From Ptychodera flava (lineage: Eukaryota; Hemichordata; Enteropneusta; Ptychoderidae), in contig NC_091940.1 of NCBI RefSeq assembly GCF_041260155.1, forward strand, positions 30,595,375-30,659,374: 64,000 nucleotides of DNA, given 5' to 3'. Position 1 is the stretch's first letter. Each line of letters starts with the position of its first letter. The position numbers were made by a program, and so were the translations under genes. Below are positions 36,101-46,566 of the stretch, in pieces. A model generated the notes under the pieces. The model searched no databases and had not been told where the DNA came from. It saw only the letters and a list, made by a program, of their open reading frames with translations.

Positions 36101-39100
36101 CAAGTTTGTTACTACTGCTATAAATACACAGATTTAGCTAGTTTTATATATGATAAATATTGTTCATAGTTTCCTCATAGACTAAATTTAGTGCAGAGAA
36201 TCAACATTTCAGTGAAAATCCAAAATCAGATTTTTTGTTTAAATATGTGCAATTACAATTACAAAGTCCAAAAATCTTTGCAAATACTTCTTATTACACC
36301 ATTTTCCCAAAAATTTGAGCTGTTTTTCTTAGTATTCAAAGTGTTATAAAAGTTATATCGTGAACATGGCATAACACTTATTTTCTTTTGATCAACTGGA
36401 AAATTTTATTTTTGTGAACAAAAGTGCTATTTTCTGCTTGTTATCACCTGTTCAGACAGAATAAAGCCATGTTCGTATTCTGTTTTATATACTTTTTGGT
36501 CAATTCTGTTTGGTTTGTTTTTTAGGGGGTTGTTTTGTTTTGTTTTGTATTTTGCCATAACTCCATACGAACCTTCGTAAAATTTGACCCCAACAGTAAT
36601 TGATTGTAAAATTTGACTCTCTTAAAAATCATTTTGTAAAAGTCAACCTCCCTCCCTCCCCGATTTCCACCCCCCCCCCCCTGTAAAAAATGCACGTTAC
36701 TCACCGAGTCTTTCCAAGGTTACTTGCAGAGCAAGCAGGCGTTCTGATACCCGCCGTTTTCGTCGTGAAGATGATGTCGTTTTCGTTACCGTGACAAATT
36801 TCTCCTTTCCGAAAATCAAGTCAGCTCCGTTGACGCAGACATCGTGAATTTCATAGTGGCCACTACTGTCAGTGGTGGCGATCACAGCCAGGGGATTCTC
36901 TGCACGGTATATGTTCACATCTTTCAAGGGGGCTCCAGAGATATCAGTGACAGTCCCGGAAACTATCCTCACATACGCAGAACAAACAAGTATCGTCAAG
37001 GGCGCCCTCTGAACATACTGTAGTACAGTCTTTGAAGGTAAGAAACAGGAAATGTTGCTGTGATCTAAAGTTGCGTACGATTAAAAAGGGAACTATTTAA
37101 TCTATTAAAGAGTTGAAGAGCTCGTTTACGATAACACCAAAATGTTCAATTTTTGCGTTACTTTAAATTCGAGTGCTTTCTGATCAAATGCTTTTGAATG
37201 CATTTCTTCTCTGGAATGACAATGTAATGGTCAGTATGTATATGGTCAGTACCATTTTAACCTGACTGAATGGCCATTTATAACGATTTTCTTGCATTTC
37301 AAGTTTGAAAATCTCGACTCAAATTCAATATTTACACACCTTCTCTTCGCTTATAAAAGGTATGGAATTTGGGGAAAAACTCTCATTACTTAGTATTCTT
37401 ACCCGGACAATTCCATTCTCCACACGATCTACTCTGCGAGGATTTTCCAGGACACTGACCGGACCCGCTACTCGAAGAACATGTCCTGAGACGTGCTTGA
37501 TTTCCTCCACCGCATGTGACATCACAAGTCGACCATTGGCCCCATGTCAACCAGTTTGTTCCTCCTAAAAGTATGTAATCTCTTTTACGTCATTAAGAGT
37601 TCGAAATAACAATTTAAATAAGGGAGACGTATCTTTCAATATGTTTTGTAGATACTAATTGTGCTGTGGTAAAACATCTGAATAACATATGTTGAACAAG
37701 ACGTTTCATCATCAACCTGCCGCAAAAAATTAATGCAACTACTCAAAGGAATAGTGCTTTCTACAAGAACGCTACAAATTTATAGAGTTAGGTGCAAGCT
37801 TCCAACAGACCTGAGGCAGAAACCGCGCGAGTGAACCATTTTATTAATCTCGCGAACATTCGTTACGCTCCGTGCCGCTATGTAAAGCTGAACGACATCT
37901 ACCTGAGGATATACAATGCGTGGAGGTTTCGTCCATAAATGCTCCTGGAGTCTTTTTAGGGTTTATGCTTGAGTAGACCATACATTCGGTAAAAGTGACA
38001 TTTTACAATGAACTGTTATTTGCCGTATTGATTCGTTAAAAAAAGCAAGTAAACATACATCGCTTGATGTACATGTCATGGCTTTATAACATAGCCGTTA
38101 CCGCTGCTTGAAGTGGAAGAATTTAAAACCTAGGGCTGTCAAGGTCCTGTAAACCGCCCATATTTGTTTCACGGGGTAAATTCGATAAGTGTACTTTTCG
38201 TTCCATTGTAAACTTATGCTGCATAATGTCACATATTATATATTGTAGATGGAACCAGAGAGGCTGACCTAAGTCTCGAACATGAGAAAGTAGTGGGTGC
38301 CTGTTGCGCAACATGAAGACAATTGGTAGAGTAGCATAGCTAATCTTCCAGTGGGATCTGATATAAGGGGGGTTTACGCACGACTGAATAGGCGACCAAA
38401 ATACGTATGCATCACCGATGGCTGGAGGGGCTGACGGACATTCAGTGCTATTATCGAATTCCATTGATTGTTATTGAATTCTACAGGTCTTTTTTGACAA
38501 TAAGTCCCGATGTGCATGAAGGATTATGAGTAAACAAACAAACGTTGTCAAGTATTATTTCAAAACTCACCCTGCCATGGAAACTAGTAGAGCAATTACA
38601 ACGGAAAACGCACTTCAAATTTACCGACGTTTATCGTAATCGTAAAGATAAAGCGAAACTTTTCATCGACGAGTTTCCAAATTGATGAGAAAGCTGTCGT
38701 AGGGTTAGACAAGTACAACCGGCGACTTTGTTTTCATTTCCCGCCATTGCCTAGTGAAAGACCTCGATCTCTGGACTCCCTGAAGCGCTCGGCGTACTCA
38801 ACAGCGGTCGTGCCCACCTTGTGGTGTTGTCTAGCAAATCCACGGGTGTGTTAAACCAACATGTATAATGAATGTAAAAATGAAACTTCGAACTCAGGCC
38901 AAAAAATTGAAGCTTTGTGTATTTTTCTCTCTCAAAAGATATATAATCCCATTGTACTTTCACTGGCTCTAAATAACAACAGTTTAGCAATATAGCTAGC
39001 ATAGTAGAAAATATTGCGAGAAAATAGCGAGAAATGAACACTTTCTCGCTTTTATGGTGCGAGATTTCAGTTTTTCTCGCAGTCAACGGGCGATAATTTA

Positions 39101-42100
39101 ATTTCTCGCCATTAATCAGTGAGAAACAAAATTCTCGCTGTCAATATGTGATAAAAGAAATTCAAGCAAAAATAAATTCTCGCTGTTGGAAATTGAGAAT
39201 GTTGTTTCTCGCAGATTCATGGCGAGAAATAAGTTCTCGTTCATTGAGTGCGGGTGAAAAAATGAAATCTCGCAGCATTCTCGCAAAAAAAAAAGCGAGA
39301 AGGTGTCCATTTCTCGCTATTTTCTCGCAATATTTTTTACTAGTGTAAGCTGCGTGGGTATTTACGTGTCTGAATAACGTCGACTTGTAAGAGATACCTG
39401 AAAACATTGACCAACGTCGAACTCTAATGAGTTGAAAATTTAATAGTTTCCCAAACAGAACGATAACTACAATGACTGTACACGTGCTCTTATTTCACAA
39501 TGGTTGCCGAAAATCACAAACTTTTATTGCAATATTGGTCGGGTGAGCATAGCAAGGCAAGTTTATCACATAGTGTTTGAGCTAGTTCACTCAATAGTCA
39601 CATGATGCCCAGCTAAAATTTGTGTTCGGTTGTATATTAGCGACACTTAACATGCGCCCCAGTGTATTATGAATATTCAGAAACTGCCGTACATTACTTG
39701 TAAAAGTGTTTTACAAGCAGAAACACATCTGATAGTAAGCACAGCATCATGATATGACATGGTCGGGATGGCACAAAAGTATTATGGAAGTCAGCACTTT
39801 TGGCTTTAAGATTGTATAGTTTTGCCGTTGTACTTGTATTGTTAATATAAAGGGAAAAAACAAAAGTTCACTCTGACAAGAGAAGTGGGCCTTTGCAGTG
39901 ACCTGATAAACCCTTGTCAAGATCACCACCCGTAAACATTTTGGTTGTAGGAGTAGTCTAATAAATAACGCTCAGATCATACTTTTTTACCCTGTTCATT
40001 TAGTAACGGCGCACAAAGAATGAAAACAATCAAAAGGTTTCCGAATAAAAGCTATCAAGCTATCCTACTTTTGCTGGACGTGATAAAACAGGAATTGTTT
40101 TCCTTCTTTATTTGGGCCTTTACTTTCGGTAACGGCAAATGTCAAATCATGTGACATGTTACTTTTTCTATCATTTTGTTTCCTTGCTTCTACAGTTGTT
40201 TGTGATTTTTCAGCCAGTTTCAGTAATGTGAGGCAATTAACTCGCCGATTTCTGCGTCAGCTCAGTCACGATATCGTTACAGAACAAAGGTTGCTGTGGA
40301 GACATACATTTGTTGTACCAGACTCGTCACGATTCGAAAGATCTGCGATATACCTATTCAAAGCCACTCTCTCGAGGCACCTGCACTTTCGACGAGTGCC
40401 CCTTGACCTTAATTATCGATTACTAAAAATTGTGGTTACTCTGTACTGCAAACGTTCCATTCGCAAACAAAGCCAGCATGAAATTCGAACAACATCTCCG
40501 TGAAGTTAGAAAATTCACTTGAAATTCAGTTATTATTAAGCACGTTGTCGATGACGTTTTTTTAAAGATTTGAAAGTAAAGTGAATATAAATCAGATCGG
40601 GCGCGATCATGCGACGCTAGATGATCACGAAATGATCACAAACTTTACCAAAGGCTGCATTCACGAACACCCCGGGAGTGAATCCCAAAATAGTTCTCTG
40701 TTTTCTCAAATGCCTCCCCTAACAAAATCAAAATGGGTTCAAATGCCCCTTCCGACTAACTTTAATTTTGAAATCCCCTCATATTTTGAAATCCCCCTCA
40801 AGATAAAACTGCCCTGATTTTGGAATTGACAGTTTTTTCGGTGTGTATATGTGTATGTATGTATGTGTGTGTATGTGTATGTGTTTCTCTTCCTGGGAAG
40901 GGGCCGCTGTTTTGACATTTTTCTTACAGGAAATCTCCATCTCAAAAACACATGAAAAGGTTAAGAAACAGGATGGCTTCCCTCACCTGTCAGGAAAACT
41001 GAACACATTTTACACAGTTGCATAAAAGAGACTTTTTGCCAATTTTTACAGTATGTTTTTTCTATTCCCCACAGCATGCGAAAACAACAAATATTCTGTT
41101 TGGCAAAATACTCTGTACTTGTGTAAATACCGTGATCATTGTTATTAATGACACTTGGAACAAAGAGGCTGGAGCAGTTCAGTGTGATCTGGTACGTGTC
41201 TTTGGGTGTGACAAAGTACGTATGTTTGCTATGTATTCTTAACAACAGATACACAATAGGAGAATGATTTTTACCATACAATTTATGTTTTGTGAATTCT
41301 CATTCAAGAGACAACCCAATTCAAATTTCATATAAATCAGAGACACTTTTGTTTCAAGTCCCCCGTTCCCCTTTCAGTTCCCAAATCCCTTCAAATGTCC
41401 CCAACATACCTCGTTATTTTCAAATATCCCCACCAGTTCCCCCTCCAGAGGTGTTTGTGAAAGCAGTCTAAAGGCACATAATTTCTTTCAATTGGATTTT
41501 TTTCGGATGCTCGGATCTCACTGCCTGTGTTATGTATTTTTGAAATAGTTTACATCACGCCGTCGTTCTTCATACATCTCGATTTACGCCTTCGATCTTT
41601 TCAGTTGGTATAGGGTACGTACGTTGCTTTACGAGTTTTACAGGTTAACAAATGACGTCATTATGTCTAATCTATATACGCGACGGGATGCGGCCATCGC
41701 TTTTCCGAAAAAATGTACAAAAATGGTAATAAATGATTGATATCGCATGTATTTCTGTCTCAAGTTTTTGCAAAATATTGTTGACTACAAATTTGCCATT
41801 CCATAAGGTATATGATTGAATTTTTATGGCACTGACACGGCCGGGTTTTGCAGACCTCGGCCATACGGCGTACTACGGGCCCTCGCACACTGCACGACCT
41901 CAGTCCGCAAAACCCGTTTCAGGGCTGCAAAGATTATTGGCTCATCAGAGAACACTTTAATCGTCGGTCGTATATTGCGGACTTGGCAGAGGGTCAAGTG
42001 CTACTTTTAGAAATTACGAATTAAAGTTGGAACTTGCCTCGAGGATTGGGTGGCACGTACTCGGTTGCTTTTGGTCCTGTTGTCCATAGCAACGACGTCA

Positions 42101-42725
42101 GCTTTGGCATTATGGTTGTCGCTGCCATCAACCCTGTATCTATTTAAAACAGAAATAGACGTTTAATCTATCGCCATTTATCGCAAGATTTAAACAAGAG
42201 ATAGTTGATAACAAATATTTCTAAGTCTCGGATTGTGATCAAGGGGCTGGAGGGTTTACGCACCCAGCAAATAAGGTATATTGTGGGGAAAACACAAATA
42301 ATAGTTTTAATCCTGGCTAAGAGACAATCAATATGACAATGCAAATGCATGTTCAAAATATTTGGTCATCTAAACCAAGGGTTTGAATCAGAAATGTATT
42401 TCATCCCCAAACCTATGAAGCGAACGTAGGATCATAGGCGTAAGGGATGCACAGGCCTACCTACGTGTATATAGGCCACCCATATGAAAACAAGTCTTGC
42501 AGCGAGAAATGTACTGGAATTACATGACAAGGCTGGAGAACAAACCCGTGCAATAATACCTGATTTGTGTATTTCCACCACGAATATGAGCACACAGACG
42601 ATGGCGACACATAGAGCAATCACTGCTAGCACGGCCAAAGTTATCATCAATCTGTGTCTTCGGTTTGGTTTAGGACCATTTCTGTTGGGCCGCGGTTCTT
42701 CATTTGGCACAGGTTCAACCTCCAT
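30670..42725 (-). CDS. CILP-like membrane-anchored matrix protein, copy A (7 coding exons)
   Basis: Exons (minus order): 42560-42725, 42038-42139, 37403-37564, 36705-37029, 34748-34856, 33823-33980, 30670-33101. Borders and phases match copy B exon by exon; exons 1, 3, 5 and 6 have identical lengths. Domain order: cytosolic tail, type II transmembrane anchor, linker, TSP1, carboxypeptidase-regulatory-like domain, Ig C2, CILP core. The 816-codon last-exon frame is fully open. Exon 4 is 325 bp against 330 bp in copy B. The 5-nt difference at about 36963-36968 breaks phase and would stop the protein after about 171 residues. Use of an internal acceptor giving exon start 36962 would restore phase, at the cost of a Cys-rich segment. 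The intron after exon 2 has a GC donor. An intact form would be about 1,152 residues. Confidence 0.88.
33823..33980 (-). CDS. Copy A exon 6: second half of Ig domain
   Basis: 158 bp, phase 2 to 1. It carries the CEDGGRYKCRANG motif. The extra Cys just before EDGG (Asp in copy B) makes an odd cysteine number in the domain. Confidence 0.9.
34748..34856 (-). CDS. Copy A exon 5: first half of Ig domain
   Basis: 109 bp, from ACAG at phase 1 to GTAAGC at phase 2. It encodes EPLVMSEHPQNKVRY and GQSVTFCC. Confidence 0.9.
35290..36245. repeat. Tandem array of ~150-bp units in intron 4 of copy A
   Basis: At least three units share CTATAAATACACAGATTTAG, TTCATAGTTTCCTCATAGAC and AAAATCAAATTTCTTGC blocks (about 35385-35500, 35520-35645 and 36117-36245). 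The third is split by the transposon at 35707-36116. Confidence 0.75.
35707..36116. mobile_element. Non-autonomous TIR transposon with 6-bp target duplication
   Basis: A 410-bp element with TIRs of about 120 bp. The left starts AGTAGTATAAATCTGGGG; the right ends CCCCAAGTTTGTTACTACT. GGTTTCTGGAATTGTAGTGA and GGTGGTGCCTTTCC blocks are mirrored. GCTATA stands on both sides (35701-35706 and 36117-36122), and removing the element rejoins a tandem-array unit. The superfamily is not assigned. Confidence 0.88.
36705..37029 (-). CDS. Copy A exon 4: regulatory-like domain, phase broken
   Basis: Starts DCTTVCSEG...CLFCVC after TTCAAAG and ends before GTGAGT. The VSGTVTDISGAPLKDVNIY and TTDSSGHYEIHDVC blocks and the SSSRRKRR dibasic site are conserved but sit in a frame shifted by the 5-nt shortfall near 36963-36968. 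GATAG at 36963-36967 is a possible in-frame internal acceptor leaving a 258-bp, phase-correct exon. Confidence 0.85.
37403..37564 (-). CDS. Copy A exon 3: thrombospondin type 1 repeat
   Basis: 162 bp, phase 1-1. WLTWGQWSTCDVTCGGG to CGEWNCP, six cysteines, with the W-x-x-W motif for C-mannosylation. The donor is GTAAGA. Confidence 0.95.
39002..39342. repeat. Large foldback rich in TTCTCGC motifs (intron 2 of copy A)
   Basis: Both ends read TAGTANAAAATATTGCG inward and pair over about 170 bp per arm, through GAGAAAATAGCGAGAAATG and TTTCTCGCCAT. The heptamer TTCTCGC/GCGAGAA occurs more than ten times on both strands. No coding content. Confidence 0.85.
41842..41916. repeat. Short inverted repeat
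   Basis: CGGGTTTTGCAGAC pairs with GTCCGCAAAACCCG around about 45 bp of unpaired centre. Confidence 0.6.
42038..42139 (-). CDS. Copy A exon 2: extracellular linker with GC donor
   Basis: 102 bp, phase 1-1, after TTAAATAG. It encodes a Thr/Pro-rich linker ending VPPNPRG. The donor CGAG|GCAAGT is the strong GC-AG consensus. The orthologous donor in copy B is CGAG|GTAAGT. Confidence 0.78.
42560..42725 (-). CDS. Copy A exon 1: cytosolic tail and membrane anchor
   Basis: Starts MEVEP with the ATG at 42725. PNRRHR precedes about 24 hydrophobic residues, and the exon ends EIHKSG before donor GTATTA. The charge distribution predicts N-in, C-out. Confidence 0.9.
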
Positions 42726-44165
42726 GTCTCGTTATTATCATCACATTTAAAACTTTGGGACAGCACGAGATCGCCTCTTTCCGTGATATAGTGTGATATT
42801 CGAGGCATTGAGGGCTTTTCTTATGCACGTCTTTTTAGCGTTACCCGGGTAGAGTGAGGTGTAATTAACACGCAGTTCAGTTGCGAGTCACTTCGTCATC
42901 AAGTTATTTTTAACACCTACTACATGACGCTTAACTTCCATGACAGATCGTAGCTAAGTTGTATTGATCATCGGGAAACGCTACGCCAGCGAAAGAGGGG
43001 GTTATCAATCAAAGGACGAACAAAAGAAAACACTTTGAAAATAGGAAATTCTATACAACGACAAATTTAAACGCCTTTGTGAATATTTCATTGGGTTTAT
43101 TCCAAACCTTAAACAACAGGGCATTGGTTCACTCCATTCGACTGTTGTTAATGTGTACATAAATAATAACACAAATGTTAAAGTTTGAATTTTGACACTG
43201 TCATCGCCGACCCTTAGTGAAGTGTATTGAATTAAAAGGACAATTAACACAAGTACTAAGTATAAGCGTATTGCATCAGCATCTATACCCATTCATGAAC
43301 TGTCGCTCAAAGAGGAGACTCAATGCATGAAGCTTCCGTGTAAAATTCTGAATATGAATTCAAACATTTGTCAACATCAAACTTCGTACACAAAATGTAA
43401 AGGGGATTTGTTTCGTCTTCCTTTGTTAGGATGACACAATTATCAAAAGTGAGCACCCCTGCATGGGCGCGCTCCGTCCCTGAATTTTATTATTACAATT
43501 ACATATACCTCTATGTTTTGAGAATTGGCCCAGGAGTTGAGATTTTCCTGTATACGTAACAGCGAAGTTTTGATGCAGCGATAAACTTCATGTTACTGAA
43601 AGAAGTGATTTCGGAGACTAGTTTACATGTATTTTCTTGCAACTTATTGCAAACAACTTATGTCATTTTCACGAAAGAGCTGGAAAGATATCTCGTTGAC
43701 ATGTCGCCGGTGTTAGGAGACCGATGATGTCGTCAGAGGTGGCCGAAGTTCAACTCGTGGCTTCTCGCCAAGACCGCATTGACGTACCATACCCAACAGA
43801 GACACAAATGTTCAACAAAACAGGCTGTCTTGTCTGGTCTACCCCCTGATGCGCCATCGCATTTCAGAATTCAAAAAAGGGCGACTGCATGGTATGATGC
43901 ACTTCAGTTGTAATCAGCTACTTCCTCAATTCGAGGTTTCATTTCATGTTCACGTTGAAAAGTCAACAAGTGAAGTAATGCTTTCCTGAGTACTGTCCTA
44001 ACGTTATGTTCGAACGTCCGAGCAGTGGACTCTTTCACTGAGCGCCTCGTTCACAACGCAGATCATCTTCAATCATACGGTCTTTCTAGCAAGCAAGGCT
44101 CACAGAGCTAGCCGGGCTAACGCGTAGCGGTACCGCAAGTGCTAAACAACTGGAAGCAAGACAAG

Positions 44166-44167
<2 letters not shown>

Positions 44168-44222
<55 letters not shown>

Positions 44223-44224
44223 TT
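44168..44224. repeat. (TTTA)n microsatellite
   Basis: About 14 perfect ATTT tetranucleotides. Confidence 0.97.
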
Positions 44225-45882
44225 TTCTCTTTTATAGAGCGGCCGAAGTTCTGGTTAAGTAATTTTCATCGGGGCTCATAAATACATCAAGAAAAGGAAA
44301 AGATTAATACCTAAATCACAAAGGTAAGTTGCTCTAGTTGCTGTAGTGACGCTCCGATGTTTACGAGCAATAATCAACACAAGCCTGCATTTGTTTGGCT
44401 GTGCATTTAATATCTGTGTACCATATCACAAACCTTTGCTCTGGAAAAGGCTGATCATTACAAGTCTTTTCTTATGCAAACAAGTAATTGTATGGTTCAG
44501 TGAAAGTCTGCATAGCGTCATTGAGTTTAAAATATCGTCCGATTGCGGCTTTCAATTTGCAAACAAAACACACAGAGGTTACTTTCATTTCTCTTGACGA
44601 TATAAGACAAAAGCTCAGCGACCATGAGCATGGTCAATGCATAGAGTTTCCAACTTAAAAAAGAAACTCAACTCCAGGGATAGTACACGCGTGTCAAATA
44701 ACCGGTCCCCTTTTATTCAACAATAGCAAAAGAGGTCCATGCAGGCAAACTTCCCTTGTGTTTTTGTCTGCATAAAATATTGGCACTATTTTGAGTTGGC
44801 TGGAAGTCACCTCAAGCCGGACATTTGACCATGTACTACCATCACTTTTCCACAGAATGAGTAGGCATATAATGCCTGTGTTTTTCACAACAACAACACA
44901 GGGAATGCGGAGTAACGATTTATTCATATATGCCGGGCTACGCTGACTTTTTGTTGAGCCTGCTTCTAGAAAGTTAAGCTTTCACAGGAGCTTTCTACGT
45001 GAAGTGACCCTTTGAGTCCCAATTGCTGAATAAATACATAAAGTGTAAGTCATGCATCCTTATAAACTCATGTTGTCCCTTCGAGGAACTGGGCCTTTTT
45101 AGTTTAGGGTAGGTGTTGTTTGCATTGTAAGCGAGAAGTTCCTTCATTATAAATTGAAGAAACCTGATTGGTTGTCGTAATTGATGGGATTATTGACCAA
45201 GCAAACACACAAACTATTGATTCGTCTGTGATTTAAATATTACATCCAATTTTGTAGAAGATGCCTTATCAAATATTGAGCGAGTTAACAGGTGACATTT
45301 TCAGATTCATATCCAGTGCCGAAAACATATGATTGGCCCTTGTGCGCAAATCGTCTACGCAAAGCACAATTTTCAGCTAATGAATATGCTCCATTGATGA
45401 CTCATTACCGGTATAACCATCGAAGTATTTTACGAAATGTCAATTAATTGAACATATACACACTGATACATGTTGAAGAACTGATTTTTTACATGGCTAG
45501 CAGTAGACCTTACATCAGCGATGATACATACTTGTATACCGCATATCTCCAGTTTGATGATGTGATTGTCTCGTTGCAACAACACGGTTTTTCCCATGCT
45601 TGGCAACACGCCATCCTATCACTAACAACCCTTTCGTCAACCGCTTGTTTAAAGAGACGTCGTTGTATACGTTCTTGTAAAGTGCTGTGATATCGATCCC
45701 GTGAGTCAATGCGACTGTTGAATGGAAATGAGTTTACATTGAAGCTCCTCTAGCTGTATTTTTATGAAATTCCATAATTGCTTTTATTTTTATGCACGAT
45801 ACAGTTTCTAGCTCTACTCCCAAAATCAAATATAGATGCCATGTGTTCAACTAGTAACAGTTTATGCATTTAATTATTCCCT

Positions 45883-45897
45883 TATATATATATATAT

Positions 45898-45956
<59 letters not shown>

Positions 45957-46161
45957 TTTGATGTTTGTGTACCTACCAACCCACCTACCCACCTATCCAC
46001 CCACCCACTCACCTACCTACCTAGCTACCTAGCTACCTAGCTACCTAGCTACCTAGCTACCCACCCACCTACCTACCTACCTACCTACCTACCTACCTAC
46101 CTACCTACCTACCTACCTACCTACCTACCTACCTATCTACCTACCTACCTACCTACCTACC
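45883..46161. repeat. Compound microsatellite (TA)n-(TTTA)n-(ACCT)n
   Basis: A TA run, then about 15 TTTA units (45897-45958), then about 190 bp of ACCT/CCAC with an inner TAGCTACC subarray (46021-46060). It ends about 400 bp upstream of the CAP gene start. Confidence 0.95.
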
Positions 46162-46566
46162 CACACAATATTAATCTTGTAGGAGAGGTCTGCAATCGAC
46201 TTAAACTCACTGTATGAAATTTGCATGTGTACATATTTGGGGACCTCATTTGCTTAGGTCCGTGCAGCTATTTTTCACTGCTACATCTCAAACCAAACAT
46301 TCTCTTCAAGTGCACCTGGCAAGATAAGCTCTAACATGTAAATTAACCAAACGTAAAACTGTCTGCACAACCTCTCTCACTGCATTCGTGATATTTTGCG
46401 TCTGGTTGCAGCATCACATCGAGGCTGTTCGTGCGAGGGCTCAGGATTTGCACGGTAGAGGAAAATCACCCTGCCTGTCACAGTATCCGCACAGGCACTC
46501 ACGTTTGCTCTGTTTCCCTAATTGCTCGAGCCAACTTTCACGGCCGGAACCGTGGAAAGAGGAAGC

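Larger units (their letters stand above)
42726..46566. other. Intergenic region between divergent CILP-like copy A and CAP gene
   Basis: The two genes are transcribed away from each other, so promoters of both should lie here. No TATA box at a convincing distance from either ATG was found. It contains microsatellites at 44168-44224 and 45883-46161 and no further gene I can support. Confidence 0.6.

Noticed and set aside
40156-40503. 115-codon plus-strand frame with a signal-peptide-like start in intron 2 of CILP copy A
   Set aside because: The hydrophobic start is coded by a pyrimidine-rich tract, there are no cysteine or domain patterns, no partner exon and no family resemblance.
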